DNA from: Streptomyces malaysiensis subsp. samsunensis
Lineage (GTDB): Bacteria; Actinomycetota; Actinomycetes; Streptomycetales; Streptomycetaceae
Direction of reading: 5' to 3'
Length of the DNA stretch: 64,000 nt
Assembly (NCBI RefSeq): GCF_024519315.1
Contig: NZ_JANIIC010000053.1
Coordinates: 1 to 64,000, forward strand
Shown here: piece after piece, positions 26,826 through 34,613 of the stretch
Layout of the letters: every line of letters begins with the position of its first letter
Position numbering within the stretch: position 1 is the first letter of the stretch
Made by a program: the position numbers and the translations under genes
Notes under the pieces: model-generated
What the model was told of the DNA's origin: nothing
Databases searched by the model: none
The model's input: the letters and a program-made list of their open reading frames with translations, nothing else

Positions 26826-28106
26826 TTACGAGGCGAAGAGGCGTACGGACCAGGTGGCGTGCTGTTCGGCGGCGATGTCGAGCAGTGGCGCGGAGGCGGC
26901 GGGCAGCGCGCCGGGGCCCTGGTCGAGGGCCCGCCGTGCCGCCTCGGTGGCCCGCGCCACGACCTGGTCCAGCTCGGGGGCGAGGCGGGCGAGGACGGCG
27001 GTGGCGTCGAGGGGGTCGAGGCTCAGCAGCCGTACGGCGGCGGTCGCGGGCCCGCTCACCGCCTCGTACCCGGCGGCGTACGCGGCGTCCGGGGGCCCCA
27101 GCCCGGCGGCGCGCGCGGCGAGTCCGAGCACCACGGGCTGGTGCGCCCCGCGCGGCCGGGCGGCGGCGAGGGCGTCCAGCTCGGGCGACGGCCAGGTGGC
27201 GCGGGCGGCGCGCATCAGCTGACGGCCGAGCCGCCGGGCGGTGGCGCGCAGCGCGGGGGCGGGGGTACGGGCGTCCGCCGCCTCGTCCAGCGCGAGCGGG
27301 TCGAGCCCGGCGGCGGCAGCGGCGGCGAGCCCGGCCGCGGTGAGCCCGGCGGTGTGCAGCCGGCCCCGGCAGAACGCCTCCAGGGAGGCCGCGTCATGGA
27401 TCCGGCCCGCCGCGACGGCGGCCTCGGCACCGCCGGAGTGCGCATGGCCTCCGGCGGGAAACCGGCCATCGGCAAGGATGAGCAACGCGGCAACCCCGCT
27501 GGCCCCTGCGCCCCGGCCCCCGCCAGGGACCTCACCCCGGCCCCTGCCCAGGACCTCACCCCCGCCCCCGCCGGGAACTTCACCCCGACCCGCACCAGGG
27601 ACCTCACCCCCGGCCCCAGCCGGGGCTTCACCCCGACCCGCGCCAGAGACTTCATCCCGGCTACCACCCAGAACCTCATCCCAGCCGCCGCCGAAGGCTG
27701 CGCCCCCGCCTCTGCCGGGAACTTCACCCCGCCCCGCGCCGGGGACCTCACTCCGACCGCCGCCGGGGGCTTCACCTCGACCCCCACCCGCGACCTCACG
27801 CCGGACCCCGGGGGCCTCGCCGCGACCCCCGCCCGGAAGTTCACCGTGACCCGCGCCCGGGGCCTCTCCCCCGAGCACCCGTTGCGCGGCCGGGAGGCCG
27901 GGCCCTGCCGCGCGCCCTGCGGGTGGGGCATTCGTCGTCGGGTGGCGGGCACGGTTCGAGGCGTCCGGTGGCGGGGTAGCGGGGGTCCAGGGGGCGGAGC
28001 CCCGTGGTTTCGGGGAGGGGCGGGGTGGGGGAAAGCCCGCCCACGACCCACCCGCGGCCGACCCACCGCCGTCCCAAGGCGCGGGCGGCATCTCGTTCGC
28101 AGTCAT
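26826..28106 (-). CDS. ureF: Urease accessory protein UreF with octapeptide-repeat N-terminal extension
   Basis: 426 aa, about 200 more than usual. The UreF core starts near residue 204 (GVAALLILADGRFPAGGHAHSGGAE) and keeps family landmarks such as HAHSGG and RRLGRQLMRAA. Residues about 80-203 are some fifteen octapeptides of the type GRGEVPGG/GRGEAPGG. Residues 1-80 are Pro-rich. The ATG at 28106 follows the ureC stop by 13 bp. UreF acts as the activating partner of UreG in the nickel-insertion complex. The extension is probably a disordered linker. A start nearer the core cannot be excluded. Confidence 0.85.
   Translation of the reverse strand: MTANEMPPAPWDGGGSAAGGSWAGFPPPRPSPKPRGSAPWTPATPPPDASNRARHPTTNAPPAGRAAGPGLPAAQRVLGGEAPGAGHGELPGGGRGEAPGVRREVAGGGRGEAPGGGRSEVPGAGRGEVPGRGGGAAFGGGWDEVLGGSRDEVSGAGRGEAPAGAGGEVPGAGRGEVPGGGGGEVLGRGRGEVPGGGRGAGASGVAALLILADGRFPAGGHAHSGGAEAAVAAGRIHDAASLEAFCRGRLHTAGLTAAGLAAAAAAGLDPLALDEAADARTPAPALRATARRLGRQLMRAARATWPSPELDALAAARPRGAHQPVVLGLAARAAGLGPPDAAYAAGYEAVSGPATAAVRLLSLDPLDATAVLARLAPELDQVVARATEAARRALDQGPGALPAASAPLLDIAAEQHATWSVRLFAS
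27498..27869. repeat. 24-bp degenerate tandem repeat in ureF coding for octapeptides
   Basis: About fifteen degenerate 24-bp units encode octapeptides like AGRGEVPG and GGRGEAPG on the minus strand. On the plus strand they read as recurring ACCTCACCCCGGCCCC-type units. The 24-bp period preserves the frame. There is no sequence relation to the ureD repeats, so the two expansions arose separately. Confidence 0.8.
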
Positions 28107-28119
28107 GACGGACGCCCGG

Positions 28120-29844
28120 TCAGAAGAGGAAGTACCGCTGGGCCATGGGAAGTTCCGCCGCCGGAGCCGGTTCCACGGGCTCGCCGTCGATCGTCACCGT
28201 GAACGTATCGGGATCGACCTCGACCCGCGGCAGGGCGTCGTTCTCCCGCATATCCGCCTTGCTGACCCCTCGGGTACCGCGGATCGGGACGAACCGTTTG
28301 CGGAGGTCCAGCCGGTCCACCAGCCCGTCGTCGAGCGCCGTCGGGGTCACGAAGTTGACCGAGCCCGTGGCCGCCGCGCGGCCGAGCGCGCCGAACATGG
28401 GGCGCGGCAGAACCGGCTGCGGGGTGGGGATCGAGGCGTTGGCGTCGCCCATCTGCGCGTAGGCGATCTGCCCGCCCTTGATCACCAGTTGCGGTTTGAC
28501 ACCGAAGAACGCGGGGTCCCACAGCACCAGATCGGCCAGCTTCCCGGTCTCGATCGAGCCGATCTCCCCGTCGAGCCCCTGGGCCACCGCCGGATTGATG
28601 GTGTATTTGGCGACATAGCGACGCGCCCGGTGGTTGTCGGCACGGCCGTCACCGGGGAGGGCGCCGCGCCGCCGCTTCATCACATGCGCGGTCTGCCAGG
28701 TGCGCAGCACCACCTCGCCGATCCGCCCCATGGCCTGGGAGTCGGAGGAGATGATCGAGATCGCGCCGAGGTCGTGCAGCACATCCTCGGCGGCGATGGT
28801 GCTGGGCCGGATGCGGGACTCGGCGAAGGCGAGGTCCTCGGGGACGGCCGGGTTGAGGTGGTGGCAGACCATCAGCATGTCGAGGTGTTCCTCGACGGTG
28901 TTGATGGTGTGCGGGCGGGTCGGATTGGTGGAGCTGGGCAGCACATTCGGCTGGGAGACCACGGTGATGATGTCGGGTGCGTGCCCGCCGCCCGCGCCCT
29001 CGGTGTGGTACGCGTGGATGGAGCGCCCGGCGATGGCGGCGAGGGTGTCGCCGACGAAGCCCGCCTCATTGAGGGTGTCGGTGTGGATGGCGAGCTGGGC
29101 GCCGCTCTCCTCACAGACGCCGAGGCAGGCGTCGATGGCGGCGGGGGTGGCCCCCCAGTCCTCATGGATCTTGAATCCGAGGGCTCCGCCGCGCAGTTGG
29201 GACCACATCGCCTCGTGCGAGACGGTGTTGCCCTTGCCGAGCAGCCCGATGTTGACCGGATACCCTTCCAGCGCCTCGAACATCCGGGCGAGGTGCCAGG
29301 GGCCGGGGGTGATGGTGGTCGCCTTGGTGCCCTCGGCGGGGCCGGTGCCGCCGCCGACGAGGGTGGTGATCCCGGAGGCGAGCGCCTGATCGACGAGGGT
29401 CGGGGAGATGAAGTGGACATGGGCGTCGATGGCGCCCGCGGTGAGGATCCTGCCGTTGCCCGCGATGACCTCGGTCTCGGGCCCGATGACGAGGTCGGGG
29501 TGGACGCCGTCCATGGTGTCGGGGTTCCCGGCCTTGCCGATGCCGGTGATACGGCCGTCACGCAGGCCGATATCCGCCTTGACAACGCCCCAGTGGTCGA
29601 GCACGACGGCGCCGGTGATCACGGTGTCGGGGGTGCCTTCCGCGCGGGTGGCGCGGGATTGGCCCATGGATTCGCGGATCACCTTGCCGCCGCCGAAGAC
29701 CGCCTCGTCCCCGGCCCGGCCGGGCCCGCCGCTGCGGTCCTCCTCGATCTCGATGAAGAGGTCGGTGTCCGCGAGCCGTATACGATCCCCGGTGGTGGGG
29801 CCGAAGAGATCGGCGTACACCGCGCGGTTCAGCTCAACGGTCAT
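28120..29844 (-). CDS. ureC: Urease subunit alpha
   Basis: 574 aa from the ATG at 29844, with AAAGGG upstream. Active-site residues are visible: nickel ligands His142 and His144 in AIDAHVHF, carbamylated Lys225 in GALGFKIHEDWG, His254 in LAIHTDTLNE, and the flap His in MVCHHLNPAVPED (328/329). It hydrolyses urea to ammonia and carbamate in the cytoplasm as an (ABC)3 complex. It follows ureB after a 90-bp tandem duplication containing two copies of the ribosome site region. Confidence 0.97.
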   Translation of the reverse strand: MTVELNRAVYADLFGPTTGDRIRLADTDLFIEIEEDRSGGPGRAGDEAVFGGGKVIRESMGQSRATRAEGTPDTVITGAVVLDHWGVVKADIGLRDGRITGIGKAGNPDTMDGVHPDLVIGPETEVIAGNGRILTAGAIDAHVHFISPTLVDQALASGITTLVGGGTGPAEGTKATTITPGPWHLARMFEALEGYPVNIGLLGKGNTVSHEAMWSQLRGGALGFKIHEDWGATPAAIDACLGVCEESGAQLAIHTDTLNEAGFVGDTLAAIAGRSIHAYHTEGAGGGHAPDIITVVSQPNVLPSSTNPTRPHTINTVEEHLDMLMVCHHLNPAVPEDLAFAESRIRPSTIAAEDVLHDLGAISIISSDSQAMGRIGEVVLRTWQTAHVMKRRRGALPGDGRADNHRARRYVAKYTINPAVAQGLDGEIGSIETGKLADLVLWDPAFFGVKPQLVIKGGQIAYAQMGDANASIPTPQPVLPRPMFGALGRAAATGSVNFVTPTALDDGLVDRLDLRKRFVPIRGTRGVSKADMRENDALPRVEVDPDTFTVTIDGEPVEPAPAAELPMAQRYFLF

Positions 29845-29850
29845 AGTGCG

Positions 29851-30030
29851 CCCTTTCGTTCGCTTCTCCGCCCGCGAGGCGACAGCGCACCCCGCCACCC
29901 ACACACCACCCGGCGGCCCCGCGCGCGACGCTCACAGCACCCCTTTCGTTCGCTTCTCCGCCCGCGAGGCGACAGCGCACCCCGCCACCCACACACCACC
30001 CGGCGGCCCCGCGCGCGACGCTCACAGCGC
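29851..30030. repeat. 90-bp tandem duplication at the ureB-ureC junction
   Basis: Bases 29851-29940 and 29941-30030 are the same 90-bp unit, differing at one position seen by eye (29939 against 30029). The unit spans the last codons and stop of ureB, the spacer, and the AAAGGG ribosome site region of ureC. The near-identity marks a recent event. The ureC coding sequence is not interrupted, but the intergenic spacing is almost doubled. Confidence 0.9.
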
Positions 30031-30327
30031 CCCTCCCGTCTCTCCCCGCAGCCCCGGCACCATCCGCTCCCCCGCGATCGGGATCAGGGCGACCTCGACG
30101 GGGATGCCCGGTTCGAAGCGCACGGCGGTGCCCGCGGGGATGTTCAGCCGCTTGCCGCGGGCGGCGGCGCGGTCGAAGTCGAGGCCGGGGTTGGCCTCGG
30201 CGAAGTGGTAGTGGGAGCCGACCTGGACGGGCCGGTCGGCGGCGTTGAGCACGGTGAGCCGGGTGACGGGCCGCCCCTCGTTCAGGGCCACCGGTTCATC
30301 GGCGTAAAGGATCTCTCCGGGGATCAT
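30022..30327 (-). CDS. ureB: Urease subunit beta
   Basis: 101 aa from the ATG at 30327. It reads MIPGEILYADEPVALNEGR, then the family core VQVGSHYHFAEANPGLDFDR with GKRLNIPAGTAVRFEPG. It is a structural part of urease with no catalytic residue. It follows ureA after 16 bp. Its last three codons and stop lie inside the 90-bp tandem duplication, so a second copy of the stop region exists downstream. Confidence 0.96.
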   Translation of the reverse strand: MIPGEILYADEPVALNEGRPVTRLTVLNAADRPVQVGSHYHFAEANPGLDFDRAAARGKRLNIPAGTAVRFEPGIPVEVALIPIAGERMVPGLRGETGGAL

Positions 30328-30343
30328 GGAAACGCCCCCCCCG

Positions 30344-30646
<303 letters not shown>

Positions 30647-30991
30647 GCTTCCCGCCTCTTCCCATCATCTTCGTACCATCCGCCGGAAACCACCCGCTCA
30701 GCACCGTCCGGGGCGGCTCGCGCCCGGCTTCCGCAGGTTAGTTCCACGGCGTTTCATCGGCGTTAACTCAAACGCCCCCAGTCAATCCCGATCGATGCTG
30801 GTCAAGCCGGTCGTACGGGCCTTGATCACGCCTTCACAACCCCTTCGAGTGCCACCCGTCATCCGCTCGGCGGACCCATACGTCCGGCTATCGCACTTGA
30901 CGGCCCCACCGCATACCCCCGATTCTCATGTCCGCAACACCATGATTCACCTGCTCCGCTCCAACCCCCCACATCACAACGGAGCCCAACT
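30647..30991. other. Divergent spacer between urease operon and M28 aminopeptidase
   Basis: 345 bp with lower GC than its surroundings and no coding signal on either strand. It must contain the urease promoter (minus strand) and the aminopeptidase promoter (plus strand). A TTGACG at about 30897 could be a -35 element, but no matching -10 lies at 17-18 bp. A segment GGCGTTAACTCAAACGCC around 30760 is weakly dyadic. Confidence 0.5.
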
Positions 30992-31945
30992 GTGAAGCGA
31001 ATAGCGTCATTTCGCCGCGGCACCCTCGCGGCGGCAACCGGTGCCGCGCTCGCCGCGGCCCTGCTGAGCGGCGCCTCCGGCGCCGAGGCAAACGTCAGCT
31101 CCCAGGCCGCCGCCCCCGACGTGGACGTCGCGGCCGTCAAGGCCGACCTGGGCGAACTCCAGTCCATCGCGGACGCCAACGGCGGCAACCGCGCCCATGG
31201 CGAGCCCGGCTACCAGAAGTCCCTGGACTTCATCAAGGGCAAGCTGGACGAGGCCGGATTCACCACCTCCGTCCAGGAGTTCACCTCCGGCGGCAAGACG
31301 GGCTACAACCTCGTCGCCGACTGGAAGGGCGGCGACGAGGACAAGGTCGTGATGACCGGCGCCCATCTCGACTCGGTCGAGGCCGGCCCCGGCATCAACG
31401 ACAACGGCTCCGGCTCGGCCGCGATCCTCGAGGTCGCGCTCGCCGTGGCCAAGGCCGACCTCCAGCCCACCAAGCATCTGCGGTTCGCCTGGTGGGGCGA
31501 CGAGGAGGACGGCATGATCGGCTCGACGCACTACGTCGACAGCCTGGCGTCCGATGACCAGTCGAAGATTGACTCCTACCTCAACTTCGACATGCTCGGC
31601 TCCCCCAACGCGGGCTACTTCGTCTACGACGACGACCCCGAGCTGGAGAAGGTCTTCACGGACTGGTACGCCGCGAAGGACATCACCACCGAGCCGGAGA
31701 CCGAGGGCGACGGCCGCTCGGACCACGCCCCGTTCAAGGACGCGGGGGTGCGGGTCGGCGGTCTGTTCACCGGCGCCGAGGCCACCAAGAGCCAGGAGCA
31801 GGCCGACAATTGGGGCGGTGAGGCGGGCGAGGCGTTCGACCCGTGCTACCACTCCGCCTGCGACAAGACGTCGAACATCGACGACAAGGCGCTGGACCTG
31901 AACACCGACGCCATCGCCAACGCGATCTGGACGCTCAGCTCCTGA
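30992..31945 (+). CDS. Secreted M28 family zinc aminopeptidase
   Basis: 317 aa, like the S. griseus aminopeptidase. A GTG start has GGAG 8 bp upstream. The signal peptide has a KRIASFRRG basic start, an Ala-rich hydrophobic core and cleavage near residue 33. The zinc ligands of the family are visible: His125 in GAHLDS, Asp137 in INDNGSGS, Glu171/172 in WWGDEEDG, Asp200 in LNFDMLGS, and His287 in CYHSACD. It releases large hydrophobic N-terminal residues outside the cell. It is monocistronic and ends near a hairpin at 32006. Confidence 0.93.
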   Translation: MKRIASFRRGTLAAATGAALAAALLSGASGAEANVSSQAAAPDVDVAAVKADLGELQSIADANGGNRAHGEPGYQKSLDFIKGKLDEAGFTTSVQEFTSGGKTGYNLVADWKGGDEDKVVMTGAHLDSVEAGPGINDNGSGSAAILEVALAVAKADLQPTKHLRFAWWGDEEDGMIGSTHYVDSLASDDQSKIDSYLNFDMLGSPNAGYFVYDDDPELEKVFTDWYAAKDITTEPETEGDGRSDHAPFKDAGVRVGGLFTGAEATKSQEQADNWGGEAGEAFDPCYHSACDKTSNIDDKALDLNTDAIANAIWTLSS

Positions 31946-31993
31946 CGAGCGCCCTGATACCCGACCGGCGCTGAGCCGGTCCTGACCCGTCCG

Positions 31994-32296
31994 TCACTCC
32001 TCGCGGCCCGGACGCCGATCCCCGGCGTCCGGGCCGTTGTGTTCCGCCGCGATACCGAAGCGCCGCCGTTCGCCCGGAGCGGACGACGAGGGGCGCATCG
32101 ATGACACGGTGCTGATCACCTGCTCCTCCTCGCCCGATTCGATCTCCTCCAGACGCCGCAGGTCGGCGGCGGAGACCAGGGCGACAAGCGGCTTCCCGTG
32201 GCGCGTGACGACCACCCTCTCGCCGCCGTACACCACGCGGTTGATCAGCTCCGCGAGCTCTGCACGGGCTTGCGTCACCGGAATCTCGTAAGCCAT
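31994..32296 (-). CDS. Phd/YefM family antitoxin, no toxin partner seen
   Basis: 100 aa. The N-terminal Phd/YefM fold is typical: YEIPVTQARAELAELINRVVYGGERVVVTRHGKPLVALVSAADLRRLE. The C-terminal 40 residues (SSMRPSSSAPGERRRFGI...) are where a toxin would be bound. Normally a RelE/YoeB or Doc toxin gene follows directly; here no such gene lies downstream or upstream. It is therefore an orphan regulator or a solitary antitoxin. Two TGTACA hexamers sit just upstream (32315-32329), like the YefM operator core of E. coli. Confidence 0.9.
   Translation of the reverse strand: MAYEIPVTQARAELAELINRVVYGGERVVVTRHGKPLVALVSAADLRRLEEIESGEEEQVISTVSSMRPSSSAPGERRRFGIAAEHNGPDAGDRRPGREE
32006..32034. terminator. 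Hairpin within the antitoxin 3' end
   Basis: GCCCGGACGCC (32006-32016) and GGCGTCCGGGC (32024-32034) form a perfect 11-bp stem with a 7-nt loop. It lies inside the last codons of the antitoxin on the minus strand and 60 bp after the aminopeptidase stop, so it could terminate the aminopeptidase transcript. Confidence 0.55.
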
Positions 32297-32313
32297 GCTC
32301 CCATCATATCGGG

Positions 32314-32330
32314 ATGTACATCCTGTACAT
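32314..32330. promoter_or_regulatory. YefM/Phd-type operator with two TGTACA motifs
   Basis: ATGTACA (32314-32320) and TGTACAT (32324-32330) are inverted with a 3-nt spacer, giving two TGTACA hexamers 9 bp apart. In E. coli, YefM-YoeB binds palindromes with a TGTACA core. The site lies 18 bp upstream of the antitoxin start and 55 bp upstream of the ClpP gene, so it could control both. Confidence 0.7.
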
Positions 32331-32384
32331 TTTTTATGGAGCCAACGCCACCGAGACCGAACGACGACGCCGAGAGGTGACGCG

Positions 32385-33020
32385 ATGGAACGACCGACCG
32401 CGCGCTATGTCCTGCCCGAGTTCACCGAACGCACCAGTTCGGGGACGCACACCATGGACCCGTACGCCAAGCTGCTCTCCGAGCGCATCGTCTTCCTCGG
32501 CACCCCGATCGACGACACCGCGGCCAACGATGTGATCGCGCAGCTGATCCATCTCGAGCACGCCGCGCCCGACCAGGACATCTCGCTCTACATCAACTCG
32601 CCCGGCGGCTCGTTCGGGGCCATGACGGCGGTCTACGACACCATGCACTTCGTCTCCTGCGACATCGAGACGGTCTGCCTGGGCCAGGCCGCCTCGGCCG
32701 CCGCCGTGCTGCTGGCCGCCGGCACCCCGGGCAAACGCCTGGCGCTGCCGGGCGCGCGGGTCCTGATCCACCAGGCCGCGTTCGCCGAGCCGGTCGAGGG
32801 CACCACCTCCGACCTCGAGATCCAGGCCAATGAGGTGCGGCGCACCCAGGAGACGCTCGAGGCGATGCTGGTGCGGCACACCGGCCGGAGCGCCGAGCGG
32901 ATCCGGGCCGATATCGACCGCGACAAGATCTTCGACGCCGCGGGCGCGAAGGCGTACGGGCTGGTGGACGAGGTCACCCGGAGCCGTAAGCGGCCGGGCG
33001 CACCGCGACGGGCCGGGTGA
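32385..33020 (+). CDS. clpP: ATP-dependent Clp protease proteolytic subunit paralogue
   Basis: 211 aa. ClpP fold motifs: DISLYINSPGGS, the catalytic Ser104 in LGQAASAAAVLLAAG, His129 in VLIHQ, and the acid Asp near 178-180 in IDRDK. QAASAAAV in place of GMAASMGA marks a ClpP3/ClpP4-like paralogue. The ATG follows GAGAGGTG. The next small gene overlaps its stop. Streptomyces ClpP paralogues assemble as mixed barrels with ClpX/ClpC and one operon is under PopR; no popR is visible. It shares a spacer with an antitoxin that would be a natural Clp substrate. Confidence 0.92.
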   Translation: MERPTARYVLPEFTERTSSGTHTMDPYAKLLSERIVFLGTPIDDTAANDVIAQLIHLEHAAPDQDISLYINSPGGSFGAMTAVYDTMHFVSCDIETVCLGQAASAAAVLLAAGTPGKRLALPGARVLIHQAAFAEPVEGTTSDLEIQANEVRRTQETLEAMLVRHTGRSAERIRADIDRDKIFDAAGAKAYGLVDEVTRSRKRPGAPRRAG

Positions 33021-33334
33021 GCGCGGTGCTGCCACCCGAGCTGCCCCCGCTGCCCGCGCTCACCCGCGCGGAGGGGAGCGTCGTAGACGGCTATCTGGAG
33101 GCGGTCGATCTGCTGGGCCGGATCAACCCGGCGCGCGGCCGTGACACCTACGGCAGTCTGCGGGCCGCCCAGGCGCTGGTCGCGAAGGCCACCGCGCTGC
33201 GGGACGCGCTGGCGCTGATGCATGAGCGCGGGGAGAGCGAGCTGCACACCGCGACCCTGGCCCGGGCGCTGCGAGTGCTGGACGGGGAGCGGCGCGCGGA
33301 GCGGGTCACACTGCCCCCGGCGCTGCGGGCCTGA
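33017..33334 (+). CDS. Small conserved hypothetical protein coupled to clpP
   Basis: 105 aa. The GTG at 33017 overlaps the ClpP stop (GTGA), so it is translated by coupling. It is mainly helical and Leu/Ala/Arg-rich (YLEAVDLLGRINPARGRDTYGSLRAAQALVAKATALRDAL, then TLARALRVLDGERRAERVTLPPAL). No known domain is recognised. Its location suggests a ClpP partner or adaptor, but that is inference from coupling alone. Confidence 0.65.
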   Translation: MSAVLPPELPPLPALTRAEGSVVDGYLEAVDLLGRINPARGRDTYGSLRAAQALVAKATALRDALALMHERGESELHTATLARALRVLDGERRAERVTLPPALRA

Positions 33335-33650
33335 GACGCCCCGGCCGGGGGCGCGGAGCCGTCGCCCGAACGGCGGAGCGGGATTCCGGCGGGCCGGACG
33401 GGGCCGGTTTGCGCCCAGCGGGCGGCCCGGGTCCGTGCCGCCGTCCGCTCCACCACTCCTCGGCACGGCCGTTCCGGCAGGTCATGGACGCGGCGCGGGG
33501 CGGTCGGCACCACCCGAACGGCCCCGCAGTGACCACCGTCACATCACGCGCTCTCGAGTCGGAACCGGCGTCGCGGCTGCGTGACCATCCCTGGGGACGA
33601 CAGGACTCCGTCACCGAATCGGGGCGGGGTCGGCTCACGAAGGGTGGCGC
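33335..33650. other. Spacer of 316 bp ahead of the NlpC/P60 gene
   Basis: No gene is convincing on either strand. It should contain the promoter of the NlpC/P60 gene. I checked it for a c-di-AMP (ydaO) riboswitch, which often precedes such genes in Streptomyces, and saw none of the conserved GGGGTGAA-type segments in order. Confidence 0.5.
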
Positions 33651-33653
33651 GTG

Positions 33654-34127
33654 ATGTCTGCGCAGATACGAATCCCCAGGATGTTCTCCCGAGCGAGCGC
33701 CGTCTCCGCCCTCACCGTCGCCGCCGTGGGAGGCACCGTGGCGACGCCGGGGTATCCACCGGAGGCCGAGGCCGCGACCGTCGCGGCCAAGGCGCTGCGG
33801 ATCGCGGCGTCGAAGAAGGGCGCACCGTACAGGTACGGCGCGGCGGGGCCCAAGCGCTTCGACTGCTCCGGGCTGACGCAGTACGCCTACAAGCGGGCCG
33901 GGAAGCGGCTGCCGCGCACCGCGGCCGCGCAGTACAACGGGACCCGCCATATCAAGGCCGCCTCCCGCAAGAGCGGGGACCTGGTGTTCTTCCACTCCGG
34001 GAGCGGGGTGTACCACGTCGGTGTGTACGCGGGCAGCGGCCGGATCTGGCACGCCCCCAAGACCGGCACGGTGGTGCGACTGGAGCGGATCTGGACCAAG
34101 AAGGTCTGGTACGGACATGTGCGCTGA
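33654..34127 (+). CDS. Secreted NlpC/P60 peptidoglycan hydrolase
   Basis: 157 aa from the ATG at 33654, with a GTG one codon earlier as alternative. AAGGGTGG lies upstream. An N-terminal signal (MFSRASAVSALTVAAVGGTVATPG) is followed by the NlpC/P60 domain: catalytic Cys in RFDCSGLTQYAYK, His in GVYHVGVYAG, and a third residue His in IWHAPKTG. It cleaves gamma-D-Glu-DAP or equivalent stem peptide bonds. At 157 residues it is little more than the catalytic domain, with no cell-wall-binding repeat. Confidence 0.9.
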   Translation: MSAQIRIPRMFSRASAVSALTVAAVGGTVATPGYPPEAEAATVAAKALRIAASKKGAPYRYGAAGPKRFDCSGLTQYAYKRAGKRLPRTAAAQYNGTRHIKAASRKSGDLVFFHSGSGVYHVGVYAGSGRIWHAPKTGTVVRLERIWTKKVWYGHVR

Positions 34128-34214
34128 TCCGCTGTAGCCCCCAGTGGCCATGGGTAGGTTGACGGGGCCGGGACACCGCTGTGGACCGGCCCCGTCGACC
34201 ACCGGAGGCTTGGC

Positions 34215-34613
34215 ATGGCGTATCTCAACCCGGTCCGGCACATCACCTTCGACGCCCGTGATCCCTACGCCCTCGCGCGGTTCTGGTCCCGGCTGACGGG
34301 CTACCCCATGGAGGAGGACGCCGATCCGGACGCCGACCACGCGTTGCTCAGCCCGGGGCAGCCCGGGGTGCCGGGGCTGCTCTTCCTCCGGGTCCCGGAC
34401 GCCAAGACCGTCAAGAACCGGGTGCACCTCGACATCCAGCCCCCGGCCGGCACCCGGGACGCCGAAGTGGAGCGGCTGACCGGGCTGGGCGCGACCGTGG
34501 TGGACGACCGGCGCACGGAGGACGGCCTGGGGTGGGTGGTGATGGCTGATATCGAGGGCAATGAGTTCTGTGTGGAGCGCAGCGCCGTCGAGCGCGGCCT
34601 GGTGCCGGCATGA
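34215..34613 (+). CDS. VOC (glyoxalase-like) family protein
   Basis: 132 aa. It shows the pattern of one-domain VOC proteins: PVRHITFDARDPYALARFWSRLTGY with metal-site His10, VKNRVHLDIQPP with His near 75, and MADIEGNEFCVE with Glu near 117. This is a small-molecule binding or metalloenzyme fold, often a resistance or lyase function. Its stop overlaps the start of the cyclase-homology gene (ATGA), so the two are co-translated. Ligand unknown. Confidence 0.85.
   Translation: MAYLNPVRHITFDARDPYALARFWSRLTGYPMEEDADPDADHALLSPGQPGVPGLLFLRVPDAKTVKNRVHLDIQPPAGTRDAEVERLTGLGATVVDDRRTEDGLGWVVMADIEGNEFCVERSAVERGLVPA

Noticed and set aside
25470..27869. CRISPR array in the urease region
   Set aside because: The repeats are contiguous, degenerate, in-frame and without unique spacers. 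They encode low-complexity protein.
33540..33653. Possible c-di-AMP (ydaO) riboswitch before the NlpC/P60 gene
   Set aside because: The gene class made this worth checking, but the ordered conserved segments of that riboswitch are not visible.
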